NCBI GenBank assembly: GCA_002686295.1 | Contig: NZBB01000004.1 | Location: 2,384 to 14,598, forward strand | From: Candidatus Woesearchaeota archaeon | Lineage (GTDB): Archaea > Nanobdellota > Nanobdellia > Woesearchaeales > GCA-2686295 | Reading direction: 5' to 3' | Length of the DNA stretch: 12,215 bases | Part shown: positions 1 to 5,936 of the stretch, piece after piece | Layout: the number at the start of each line of letters is the position of its first letter | Numbering within the stretch: the stretch's first letter is position 1 | Notes under the pieces: model-generated | Told to the model about the DNA's origin: nothing | Databases searched by the model: none | The model's input: the letters and a program-made list of their open reading frames with translations, nothing else | Program-made: the position numbers and the translations under genes

Positions 1-143
1 GGTTCTATTGTTGTATCTAAATCTTGTTTCTCAAACAAATCCTTATTGTTGTACATAATAACTTTTTCTTCAATATCTGAAAATTTAACCAAAAGAACTA
101 TTACAACAAATAATATCAATGCAGTCGCGATTAATTTTTTCAT
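1..143 (-). CDS. N-terminal fragment of a small secreted or membrane-anchored protein (runs off the window)
   Basis: Only the first 47 codons are inside the window. The ATG at 141-143 is followed by two lysines and then a strongly hydrophobic stretch (about residues 4-19, rich in I, L, V and A), which reads as a signal peptide or single N-terminal membrane anchor. The visible part after it is polar and charged (EEKV, NNKD, EKQD). No lipobox cysteine or recognisable domain is visible. A TATA-like element lies about 28 nt upstream of the ATG, so the gene probably has its own leaderless promoter, which overlaps the stop codon of the 39-residue gene upstream. The family is not recognised. The start is well supported, but the function is unknown because most of the protein is missing. 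Confidence 0.6.
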   Translation of the reverse strand, partial: MKKLIATALILFVVIVLLVKFSDIEEKVIMYNNKDLFEKQDLDTTIE

Positions 144-165
144 ATAAAACTATTTTAGTAATAGT

Positions 166-176
166 AATATTTAAAT
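166..176 (-). promoter_or_regulatory. TATA-like element for the truncated gene at 1-143
   Basis: The minus strand reads ATTTAAATATT, centred about 28 nt before the ATG at 143. This is the spacing expected for a TATA box driving leaderless transcription. It overlaps the stop codon of the upstream small ORF. In such AT-rich DNA a chance match is possible. Confidence 0.4.
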
Positions 177-290
177 TTTTTGTTTTAATTTCTTAGTTTT
201 CTTTCTGAAATATAAAATAATAGTTCCTATGATGCCTGTGAGTAGAACATAAGGTGTTATTCCGATTTCATGATGTCCTTTTTTATTCAT
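171..290 (-). CDS. 39-residue single-helix membrane protein, hypothetical
   Basis: A short ORF (39 codons plus TAA) starts 8 bp after the NMD3 stop codon. The product has a polar His-containing N-terminus (MNKKGHHEIG), one hydrophobic segment of about 18 residues (roughly residues 9-28, ITPYVLLTGIIGTIILYF) and a strongly basic tail (RKKTKKLKQK). By the positive-inside rule this gives an outside-N, inside-C single-pass membrane protein. A GGAG lies about 11 nt before the ATG inside the end of NMD3, so translation is probably coupled to that gene. No family is recognised. The case rests on composition and the tight fit behind NMD3. A 39-codon open frame alone could arise by chance in DNA this AT-rich. 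Confidence 0.5.
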   Translation of the reverse strand: MNKKGHHEIGITPYVLLTGIIGTIILYFRKKTKKLKQKI

Positions 291-298
291 TGTAAGAT

Positions 299-919
299 CT
301 ACTCCATCCTAAAGCAAACTGTGACTCTATATAAATCCCTGCTTCTTTGTTTATCTCGTCCAAATAAATGCCTTGAAGTCTTTAATTCGCCTTTAAAACT
401 CTTAGTTAGTTTTCTTCCTATTTTTAATGCTACTTTGTTTGAAGATAATAATATGTCATATCCTTCTTTTAACAAATTAATTTTTGATATGAATGTTTGC
501 TCATCTTTTTCTACTTGTTTCTTTACAAATTCCAAAACTTCTTTATTTTTTGGTCTGATTTGAATTGTTGACACAAAATAAGTACCATCATTCTTTGAGC
601 AGACAGGACATTTTTCTACTTGAAGTTTTGCAGGCAATAAGAACTTTTCTCCATTTTTTATTACTTCAACTTCAAAATTCTTTTTCTCTATTTTTTCGTC
701 TATTAAGAGTTTTGTTTTTAATCCTTCTTCTATACATTCTTTAGATATTTTTTTAGCAACTAATTTCAAGTTGTTAAACTTATTCCATCTGTTTCTATAG
801 AAGTATTTTTTGCATTCACAAACTCTTAAAACTATATCTTTATGTTCAAAGCTGTTTTTCTCGTGCTTTTCACAAAAGGTTTTTTCTGTTTTATCTCCGC
901 ATACAGGACAGAAGTTCAT
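299..919 (-). CDS. nmd3: NMD3-family protein (50S ribosomal subunit maturation/export-adaptor homologue)
   Basis: This 206-residue protein matches the archaeal NMD3 pattern. It has an N-terminal zinc-binding region with CPVC at 4-7, further cysteines at 16, 34 and 36, and a second CPVC at 104-107. The second CPVC leads into a segment like the family's 'yF.stiQiRp' (114-123). The C-terminal half has the conserved run LLSSNKVALKIGRKL (157-171), then SRHLFGRD (182-189) and DLYRVTVCFR (195-204). Eukaryotic Nmd3 is the adaptor that takes the 60S subunit out of the nucleus. Archaeal members lack the export role and are presumed to act in large-subunit assembly or quality control on the ribosome. 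The start is set by the CPVC close to the N-terminus and a TATA-like element about 30 nt upstream. A 39-residue membrane protein follows closely. Confidence 0.88.
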   Translation of the reverse strand: MNFCPVCGDKTEKTFCEKHEKNSFEHKDIVLRVCECKKYFYRNRWNKFNNLKLVAKKISKECIEEGLKTKLLIDEKIEKKNFEVEVIKNGEKFLLPAKLQVEKCPVCSKNDGTYFVSTIQIRPKNKEVLEFVKKQVEKDEQTFISKINLLKEGYDILLSSNKVALKIGRKLTKSFKGELKTSRHLFGRDKQRSRDLYRVTVCFRME

Positions 920-922
920 TAT

Positions 923-941
923 AAAAAAGAAAAATAAAAAA
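923..941 (-). terminator. U-rich tract, likely terminator of the coiled-coil protein gene
   Basis: Read on the minus strand this is three T-runs (5, 4 and 6 long) separated by single other bases, starting 13 nt after the stop codon at 954. Archaeal RNA polymerase terminates at such U-tracts without needing a hairpin. The tract also lies between the predicted TATA box and the start codon of NMD3. Confidence 0.45.
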
Positions 942-944
942 TTA

Positions 945-953
945 TTTAAAAAT
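945..953 (-). promoter_or_regulatory. TATA-like element of nmd3
   Basis: The minus strand reads ATTTTTAAA, centred about 30 nt before the nmd3 ATG at 919. There is no Shine-Dalgarno sequence before that ATG, so initiation on a leaderless or nearly leaderless transcript is likely. Confidence 0.4.
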
Positions 954-2438
954 TTATGCTACTACTGTTGTATCAGCTTCAGATTTATCAACTTCTATTT
1001 TTTCAACTGTTTCTACAGTTTCAACTGATGCTACTTCAATTATTTCATAAGCTTCTGTTTCTTCACTATTTATCTCTTTATCAACATTGAAATCTTCACC
1101 AGTTCCTTTTACGCTTTTGACAATCTCAGCTAATATTTTATGTGCGTCTTTCAATAATCCGTAAGCTTCTTTTGTCAAAGAACGTGCTTCTTCCAATAGT
1201 TCTTTTTTGCTATCGTCTTCTGCATCCTTTGCTTCTTTTAAGTATGCTTCAGCTTCTTTGAACTTAGTTCTTGCTTCATCTATTGTTTCGCTGAAAGAAT
1301 CAACTTGTTCATCTAATGAGCTTGTATCAACACCTTTTTCTTCTGCTTTTGCAAGAAAATGTTCTAGTCTTCTTTCTAACTTTTCGCTTTTAGCTAAGAT
1401 AGTTGAGACTTTAGATTTAACTACTTTAACAGCATGCAGTTTTATCATATGTTTGGCTCTTTTCCATGCGTTAATTATGATTTTTCCTGCATCTTTAATC
1501 TCTTCTTTACTAGTTGCAGCCAAAACTTTCTTCTTTGAAGTTTCTAACTCGTTAATCTTCTCATTTATTTTTGAGATGGTTTCAGCTACTTCATCTTCAC
1601 TCATGGATTCGCTTGTTTCGGCTTTTAAACGAACTTTTTCAAGTGTGGTTATGGTCATGTCTGCTGCGTGTGACAAAAATTTCTTAGCATGTTCTTTTGC
1701 TGCTTCTTCATCACCTGATTCTTTCGCTTCTTGAAAAGCTGTTCTTTCATTCTTGAAATTAGCTTTCATATTTTTATATAAAGTGACTTTTTTCAGGAAT
1801 TCCTGGTTAACCATTTTTAAGTTAGATTTTGCAACTGTTCTCTTCTTGAAATCTTTTTTTACAACTGCTTTTAATTGGTATTTTTCAAGTTCTTTTTTCA
1901 TAGATTCCTCGTTCATTCCAGATAGTTTTTTCAGTCTAACTCTGTCCATGCTTGCTAGCTTTTTTAGTTGGTTTTCATCAAGCTTTGCTATTCGGGCAAT
2001 TTTTTCATTACTTATCTTAGCCAGTTTTCTGACTTTTGTTTTGTCAAGCTTTGCAACCATTGCTAATTTTTCATCACTAAGACTTGCAAGCTTAGCTCTT
2101 CTTTCAGGATTCATATCAAGCAAAGATTTTTGTTTTTTCGCAGACAGTCCTTTTATTTTTTTTAATCTGCTTTTATCAAGCTTTCTTACTTGTTTTATAT
2201 TTTTAGTTCCGGATTTAATCTCTTTATTACACCATCTCTTAACTTTATCATTCGCAATATTTGGTCTTTTTTTGTTGACAAATTCAATACATCTATCAAC
2301 ATTGTTTATTGAGCTTATTTCTTCTATTAATTCTATATCTGTATCTAATTCTTCAACTGAATCTGTATTAGTTTGTCCAATAACATTTGCTATGCTTAGC
2401 AAGAACATTGTTAATATTAACAAATTTGTTTTTCTCAT
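954..2438 (-). CDS. Secreted coiled-coil protein with nine tandem 11-residue repeats, unknown function
   Basis: The product is 494 residues. Residues 1-22 are a signal peptide (MRKTN, hydrophobic core, likely cleavage after VIGQ). An acidic linker follows, then a small segment with two cysteines (50 and 70) that could form a disulphide. Residues 87-185 are nine exact-length 11-residue repeats with the pattern [L/M/I]-[S/D/N]-x3-[hydrophobic]-x2-[L/I]-x2, for example LSDEKLAMVAK. Residues 190-450 are helical and charged, with long predicted coiled coils. The tail (450-494) is acidic and rich in V, E and T. There is no C-terminal membrane anchor. I start at the ATG at 2438 because GGTGA sits four bases before it and the signal peptide follows directly; a TTG six codons upstream would add a polar extension. 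The gene is translated together with the upstream lipoprotein gene. I recognise no family, and a structural or adhesive role at the cell surface is inference. Confidence 0.75.
   Translation of the reverse strand: MRKTNLLILTMFLLSIANVIGQTNTDSVEELDTDIELIEEISSINNVDRCIEFVNKKRPNIANDKVKRWCNKEIKSGTKNIKQVRKLDKSRLKKIKGLSAKKQKSLLDMNPERRAKLASLSDEKLAMVAKLDKTKVRKLAKISNEKIARIAKLDENQLKKLASMDRVRLKKLSGMNEESMKKELEKYQLKAVVKKDFKKRTVAKSNLKMVNQEFLKKVTLYKNMKANFKNERTAFQEAKESGDEEAAKEHAKKFLSHAADMTITTLEKVRLKAETSESMSEDEVAETISKINEKINELETSKKKVLAATSKEEIKDAGKIIINAWKRAKHMIKLHAVKVVKSKVSTILAKSEKLERRLEHFLAKAEEKGVDTSSLDEQVDSFSETIDEARTKFKEAEAYLKEAKDAEDDSKKELLEEARSLTKEAYGLLKDAHKILAEIVKSVKGTGEDFNVDKEINSEETEAYEIIEVASVETVETVEKIEVDKSEADTTVVA
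1884..2180 (-). repeat. Region coding nine 11-residue tandem repeats
   Basis: These 297 bases encode residues 87-185 of the coiled-coil protein as nine consecutive 33-bp units. Each begins with a hydrophobic residue (L, M or I) followed by S, D or N. The nucleotide copies have diverged, while the protein pattern is kept without any insertion or deletion. Confidence 0.8.
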
Positions 2439-2442
2439 ATTA

Positions 2443-2447
2443 TCACC
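2443..2447 (-). promoter_or_regulatory. Ribosome binding site that sets the start of the coiled-coil protein
   Basis: GGTGA on the minus strand lies 4 nt before the ATG at 2438 and just after the stop codon of the upstream lipoprotein gene. It favours 2438 over the TTG at 2456. It is one of few Shine-Dalgarno-like sites in the window, as expected for the second gene of an operon. Confidence 0.55.
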
Positions 2448-2449
2448 TT

Positions 2450-2638
2450 TTACCAATCATCTAAGTTTAAACTTTCAAGTTCAGATTCCAATTCTTCATC
2501 TATTAATTCTTCTTCCAGTTCACCTATCTCAGATATTTCATCTTCAAATGACTCTGATCCTGTCTCGGCTGATTCATTTGCACAACTAGTGAAAATTAGT
2601 AGTGTCAAAATCATCAATGCAAACAACAATTTTCTCAT
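2450..2638 (-). CDS. Small, highly acidic lipoprotein (62 residues)
   Basis: The N-terminus is a lipoprotein signal peptide: MRK, a hydrophobic core (LLFALMILTLLIF), then the lipobox-like FTSC with the lipidation cysteine at residue 19. The mature part of about 44 residues is almost entirely acidic and low-complexity, with about 19 Glu or Asp, no Lys or Arg, and repeated E-L/E-S patterns, ending in LNLDDW. Its stop codon lies 11 bp before the ATG of the coiled-coil protein, so the two are one transcription unit, lipoprotein first. The mature chain would be a negatively charged peptide tethered to the outer face of the membrane. A natural guess is an ionic partner for the Lys-rich 11-residue repeat region of the next protein, but this is only inferred from charge and gene order. 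No family is recognised. Confidence 0.7.
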   Translation of the reverse strand: MRKLLFALMILTLLIFTSCANESAETGSESFEDEISEIGELEEELIDEELESELESLNLDDW

Positions 2639-2763
2639 TTTTTATAACCTTTCATAGTTTTTTATATTATTTTATGCTCTTTTATTGTATTTTTAGTTTA
2701 TAAATTTTTCTATTTTTAATTTGACAAAAATTATTAAAATAACCTTGTATTTGCTATTTTTTC
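2639..2763. promoter_or_regulatory. Divergent promoter region between the lipoprotein operon and the hydrolase gene
   Basis: These 125 bp separate two divergent genes. For the minus-strand lipoprotein, TAAAATAATATAAA at 2661-2674 is centred about 29 nt before its ATG, and an AAAGG lies about 8 nt before it. For the plus-strand hydrolase, TTATTAAAAT at 2731-2740 is centred about 28 nt before the ATG at 2764. A better TATA match, TTTATAAATTTTT at about 2697-2709, would give a leader of about 35 nt. No inverted repeat or operator stands out. Confidence 0.45.
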
Positions 2764-3513
2764 ATGCAGGAGAAACTTTATTTTAACAATAGTAATGGAG
2801 ATAAATTAAGTGGTGTTCTTTCATATGATAATCTTGGTGATGATTCTGGTGATTCAATAGTTGTAATGGCTCATGGATTTGGAACGGGAAAAAATGGGAG
2901 AACTTATACTTCTTTGGAAGATAAATTTATCAAATCTGGGTTGGCAACTTTTAGATTTGATTTTTATGCTCATGGGGAAAGTGATGGTTCTATTGAAGAT
3001 ATAACTGTTTCTGAAGCTGTTGATGATGTTTTTAGAGCTGTTGATTTTGTGGAAGATAAAGGTTATTCAAAGATAGGATTGATAGGATCTAGTTTTGGAG
3101 GTCTTGCTTCTATCATTGCAGCTCCAAATATTGATTTGTTTGCTCTTGGCTTAAAATGTCCAATCTCTAAGAGACTTGATTTGCTTCTAAAAGATATTTA
3201 TGAATTTAAAGAACAAGATTCAAGTATAACATTTAATATATCTGGTCAACCACTAACTTTAAGTAATTCATTTGTTGAAGACTGCAAGAAAAATATAGGC
3301 TTTGATTATGCAGAGAAGATTAATGCTCCTACTTTAATAGTTCATGGCTCCGATGATGAATGTGTTTCTATTAATGATACTAAAAAATTATACGATTCAA
3401 TAGCTGATTGTGAATTGGATGAAATTATTGGTTGTGACCATTCTTTTTCTAATTCTGAGAATTTTAATTATGCTATTAACTCAATATTCAATTTTGTTAT
3501 TGATAAAACTTAA
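2764..3513 (+). CDS. Alpha/beta hydrolase (serine esterase/peptidase-like)
   Basis: This 249-residue protein is a compact alpha/beta hydrolase with all catalytic elements in the usual order. HGFG at 37-40 forms the oxyanion-hole loop. GSSFGG at 108-113 is the nucleophile elbow, with Ser110 as nucleophile. HGSDDECV at 194-201 carries the acid, most likely Asp198. DHSF at 225-228 carries His226. The segment YAHGESDG at 68-75 is typical of the feruloyl-esterase and serine-aminopeptidase branch of the superfamily. There is no signal peptide, so it is cytosolic, with a short lid (about residues 133-180). The natural substrate cannot be read from sequence; a carboxylic ester or small peptide is likely. 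It appears to be a single-gene transcript, because the signal peptidase gene downstream has its own TATA-like element. Confidence 0.87.
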   Translation: MQEKLYFNNSNGDKLSGVLSYDNLGDDSGDSIVVMAHGFGTGKNGRTYTSLEDKFIKSGLATFRFDFYAHGESDGSIEDITVSEAVDDVFRAVDFVEDKGYSKIGLIGSSFGGLASIIAAPNIDLFALGLKCPISKRLDLLLKDIYEFKEQDSSITFNISGQPLTLSNSFVEDCKKNIGFDYAEKINAPTLIVHGSDDECVSINDTKKLYDSIADCELDEIIGCDHSFSNSENFNYAINSIFNFVIDKT

Positions 3514-3518
3514 AAACC
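3508..3518 (+). promoter_or_regulatory. TATA-like element of the signal peptidase gene
   Basis: ACTTAAAAACC overlaps the stop codon of the hydrolase gene and is centred about 27 nt before the ATG at 3540. There is no Shine-Dalgarno motif in the 26-bp gap. A leaderless start is likely. Confidence 0.45.
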
Positions 3519-3539
3519 CTTCTAGATTTTTCTTCTGAA

Positions 3540-4172
3540 ATGAAGAAACTAAAGAAAACTTTTTTTGCAAAAGCATGGCATTTTATTTGGCACGAGGAAT
3601 CTTTGGCTAGTTGGATAGTTAATATAATTCTTGCTTTCATAATAATAAAATACTTGGTTTATCCAGGATTAGGATTGTTATTTAATACTTCTTTTCCTGT
3701 TGTGGCAGTTGTTAGTCCAAGTATGGAGCATACATCTTCTTTTGATAGTTGGTGGGATTCTCAAGAATCTTTTTATGAAAACTTTAATATTACCAAACAG
3801 GATTTTAAGCAGTTTTATTTTAAAAATGGTTTTAACAAGGGGGATATAATTGTTCTTTTCGGTACAGATACAGAAAAAATAGTTGTTGGCGATGTCATAG
3901 TATATTATGTGCGTGGAAAGCAATACCCTATTATTCACAGGGTTATTTTAGTTAAGAATAATAATGGTGATAATGATAATAAGGATATAGTTTTTGAAAC
4001 AAAAGGTGATAATAATCATGCTCAGATTAAATCTTTTAATTTTGATGAAACCAATATTCCGGAGAGTTCATACATAGGAAAAGCAGTTTTCAGAATTCCA
4101 TTCTTAGGTTATGTAAAGATATGGTTTGTTAAACTAATGTCTTTCATTGGTCTTGAAGGATTTTTTTCATGA
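3540..4172 (+). CDS. Signal peptidase I, archaeal Ser-His-Asp type
   Basis: This 210-residue membrane protease removes signal peptides from exported proteins. After a basic N-terminus, one membrane helix spans about residues 24-48. The catalytic serine is in VVSPSMEH (Ser61). The second catalytic residue is histidine, not the bacterial lysine, in YPIIHRVI (His133), as in ER and archaeal Sec11-type enzymes. KGDNN at 155-159 supplies the aspartate (Asp157). The C-terminus has the usual FRIPFLGYVKIW. Between the serine and the GDIIV strand (101-105) lies a stretch of about 37 residues rich in Trp, Phe and Asn (WWDSQESFYENFN and onward). It is longer than in minimal signal peptidases and could shape substrate binding on the outer face. 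Probable clients in this window include the coiled-coil protein at 954-2438. The gene stands alone behind its own promoter. Confidence 0.9.
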   Translation: MKKLKKTFFAKAWHFIWHEESLASWIVNIILAFIIIKYLVYPGLGLLFNTSFPVVAVVSPSMEHTSSFDSWWDSQESFYENFNITKQDFKQFYFKNGFNKGDIIVLFGTDTEKIVVGDVIVYYVRGKQYPIIHRVILVKNNNGDNDNKDIVFETKGDNNHAQIKSFNFDETNIPESSYIGKAVFRIPFLGYVKIWFVKLMSFIGLEGFFS

Positions 4173-4193
4173 AAATATTTTTAGTATGAGGTG
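4171..4193 (+). promoter_or_regulatory. TATA-like element and Shine-Dalgarno-like GAGGTG before the flavoprotein gene
   Basis: GAAAATATTTTTAG at 4171-4184 is centred about 27 nt before the ATG at 4204. GAGGTG at 4188-4193 precedes that ATG by 10 nt. Both point to 4204, not 4147, as the start. They cannot both act on the same transcript if it begins at 4204, so either the TATA match or the GAGGTG may be coincidental. Confidence 0.4.
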
Positions 4194-4203
4194 TATAATT
4201 AAT

Positions 4204-4896
4204 ATGAAACCAGTTGAATTAAAAGGAGTTGTTATTGAGAATAAAAAATTAGCAAGTGATATAATAAAAATATCTATAAAAATAGATGAAGAACTGGTTT
4301 TCAAAGCAGGACAGTATGTAATGATTAAAGTTCAGAATGGAAGTGATTCTAAATGGAGAGCTTATTCAATTCTTAATCCGCCTTCAAAGAAAGGAAAAAT
4401 AGACCTTTGTATAAAAATAATTGATAAAGGATTTGCATCAGAAGTTTTTAGAAAAACAAAAATAGGTGATGAATTTAAGATTAAAGGTCCTTTTGGAGGT
4501 TTTTTCTTTGATGAAAATGATTCAAATGATGAATTTTGGCTTATTGGTGTTGGTACTGGAATTGTGCCTTTGTACAGTGTTGTTAAGGAACATTTGCTTT
4601 CTAACAAAGACAAGAAATTTAAAGTTTTCTTCGGAGCCAGAACAAGAAATGATTTAGTTTTTCATGAAGAATTTTTAGAGTTGGAAAAGAATAATGAAAA
4701 TTTTGAATACCTGGTAACAATTACAAGAGAAAAGTGGGATGGAAATACGGGTAGGGTACAGAAACACTTAAACGGAAACCTTAAAAATAAAACTTTTTAT
4801 ATATGTGGATTAAAAGAAATGATTTTTGAAACAAAAGATTATTTACTTGGCAAAAGAGTTGATTCTGAGAATATAAAATTTGAAAGATATTCATAA
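4204..4896 (+). CDS. Ferredoxin-NADP+ reductase-like FAD/NAD(P)-binding oxidoreductase
   Basis: This 230-residue flavoprotein has the two-domain FNR fold. The N-terminal FAD domain has GQYVMI at 36-41, the FAD-binding RAYS at 52-55, a second flavin motif GFAS at 77-80, and GPFGGF at 95-100. The NAD(P) domain has GVGTGIVP at 115-122, FFGARTRNDLVF at 142-153 and YICGLKEMI at 199-207. It lacks the C-terminal 2Fe-2S cysteine cluster of dihydroorotate dehydrogenase electron-transfer subunits and has no fused ferredoxin. It should move electrons between NAD(P)H and a separate carrier such as a ferredoxin or flavodoxin. The start at 4204 leaves no overlap with the signal peptidase gene; an upstream ATG at 4147 would add a non-homologous leader. 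Its stop overlaps the next start as TAATG, so it is co-translated with endonuclease III. Confidence 0.85.
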   Translation: MKPVELKGVVIENKKLASDIIKISIKIDEELVFKAGQYVMIKVQNGSDSKWRAYSILNPPSKKGKIDLCIKIIDKGFASEVFRKTKIGDEFKIKGPFGGFFFDENDSNDEFWLIGVGTGIVPLYSVVKEHLLSNKDKKFKVFFGARTRNDLVFHEEFLELEKNNENFEYLVTITREKWDGNTGRVQKHLNGNLKNKTFYICGLKEMIFETKDYLLGKRVDSENIKFERYS

Positions 4897-5552
4897 TGAA
4901 AAAAGTTGATATTGACAAAATATATTCTATTTTGAAAAAAGAAACTAGAAAATATAAAGTTCCTATAGTTGACCTTATAAAGATAAAGTCCGGGAGTGCT
5001 TTCAATGTTTTGCTAGGAACTATTCTTTCGGCAAGAACAAAGGATGAAACAACAGCTGTTGCTGCTAAAAAGCTTTTTTCAAAAGTTAAAAACTTTGAAG
5101 ATTTGAAATCTTTAAGTGTTAAAGAGATAGAACAATTGATATATCCTGTTGGGTTTTTCAGAAATAAAGCGAGATATCTGAAAGAATTGCCTTCTGCAAT
5201 TAAAAAAGAATTTAATAGCGTAATTCCGGAAACAGTTGATGAATTAGTTAAATTGCCTGGTGTTGGAAGAAAAACAGCTAATTTAGTTGTTGCTGTTGGA
5301 TTTCAAAAACCCGCTGTCTGCGTTGATGTACATGTTAATCGCATTATGAACAGGTTTGGTTATTTGAAAACTAAAACTCCTTTTGAGACTGAGATGGTGT
5401 TGAGAAAAAAGCTTCCTATTAAATATTGGGAGAAAATTAATTCTATGCTGGTAGCTTTTGGACAACATCTTTGTACTCCTGTAAGTCCTTGGTGTAGTAG
5501 ATGCCCAATAATTGATTGTTGTAATCAAATAGGTTTTAAGACTAAAAGATGA
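4896..5552 (+). CDS. nth: Endonuclease III (thymine glycol DNA glycosylase/AP lyase)
   Basis: This 218-residue base-excision-repair enzyme cuts oxidised pyrimidines out of DNA and nicks the abasic site. The helix-hairpin-helix is LPGVGRKTA at 120-128 with catalytic Lys126. The catalytic Asp144 is in VDVHVNRI, 18 residues on, the same spacing as Lys120/Asp138 in the E. coli enzyme. The 4Fe-4S ligands are C193-x6-C200-x2-C203-x5-C209, an exact match to the family, with an extra cysteine at 208. The upstream DNA-contact segment LLGTILSARTKD (39-50) replaces the usual 'LSAQ(T/A)TD' with an Arg. Its ATG overlaps the stop codon of the flavoprotein by one base, so it is the second gene of that unit. 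A U-rich tract follows the stop. Confidence 0.95.
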   Translation: MKKVDIDKIYSILKKETRKYKVPIVDLIKIKSGSAFNVLLGTILSARTKDETTAVAAKKLFSKVKNFEDLKSLSVKEIEQLIYPVGFFRNKARYLKELPSAIKKEFNSVIPETVDELVKLPGVGRKTANLVVAVGFQKPAVCVDVHVNRIMNRFGYLKTKTPFETEMVLRKKLPIKYWEKINSMLVAFGQHLCTPVSPWCSRCPIIDCCNQIGFKTKR

Positions 5553-5561
5553 TTTGTTTTT
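5553..5561 (+). terminator. U-rich tract after endonuclease III
   Basis: TTTGTTTTT follows the stop codon directly and precedes the predicted promoter of the TFS gene. It fits a simple archaeal U-tract terminator. No hairpin is seen. Confidence 0.35.
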
Positions 5562-5582
5562 AATATGCAAATAAATGAAAAC

Positions 5583-5592
5583 TTTTTTAAAT
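5583..5592 (+). promoter_or_regulatory. TATA-like element of the TFS gene
   Basis: TTTTTTAAAT is centred about 27 nt before the ATG at 5615. No Shine-Dalgarno motif precedes that ATG. A second AT-rich match, CTTTAAAACTT, lies about 12 nt before the start and is too close to serve as a TATA box. Confidence 0.4.
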
Positions 5593-5614
5593 CTGACTTT
5601 AAAACTTTCATAAA

Positions 5615-5935
5615 ATGCTTTTTTGCCCAAAATGTGGCTCTTTATTAAAGCCGAAACAGGAGAAAGGTAAAAGAATTCTTTTCTGCAGCTGTGGCTTTAC
5701 AAAAAAAGATTTAGAGGGTGCAGAGATAAAAGAGACCTTAAATAAGCAACATAAAGAGATAGAGGTTGTTTCTGAAGATGAAGATAAAATGCTTCCTTTA
5801 ATGGATGCTAATTGTCCTAAATGCAAACATAAAAAAGCTTATTATTGGCTTGTCCAAACAAGGGCTGGTGATGAGCCAGAAACAAAGTTTTTAAAGTGCG
5901 AGAAATGCAAGTCTACATGGAGAGATTATTCTTAA
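5615..5935 (+). CDS. tfs: Transcription factor S (TFS), archaeal TFIIS-like RNA polymerase cleavage factor
   Basis: This 106-residue protein has the standard two zinc ribbons. The N-terminal ribbon uses C4, C7, C24 and C26. The C-terminal ribbon uses C67, C70, C95 and C98. The loop QTRAGDEPETKF (81-92) carries the acidic pair Asp86-Glu87, which reaches into the RNA polymerase active site and triggers cleavage of backtracked RNA. The acidic linker (about 47-58) joins the two. Length and layout are those of archaeal TFS, and the DE pair is intact, so this is an active cleavage factor and not an inhibitory TFS4-like paralogue. It is followed after 1 bp by a small zinc-ribbon gene that must share its transcript. 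Confidence 0.95.
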   Translation: MLFCPKCGSLLKPKQEKGKRILFCSCGFTKKDLEGAEIKETLNKQHKEIEVVSEDEDKMLPLMDANCPKCKHKKAYYWLVQTRAGDEPETKFLKCEKCKSTWRDYS

Positions 5936-5936
5936 A

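Noticed and set aside
2439..2456. A TTG start six codons upstream of the coiled-coil protein's ATG
   Set aside because: It has no ribosome binding site, overlaps the lipoprotein gene, and puts polar residues ahead of the signal peptide; GGTGA is positioned for the ATG at 2438.
4147..4203. An upstream ATG at 4147 (and another at 4186) for the flavoprotein gene
   Set aside because: The added residues overlap the signal peptidase gene and do not fit the FNR family N-terminus; the TATA-like element and GAGGTG fit the ATG at 4204.
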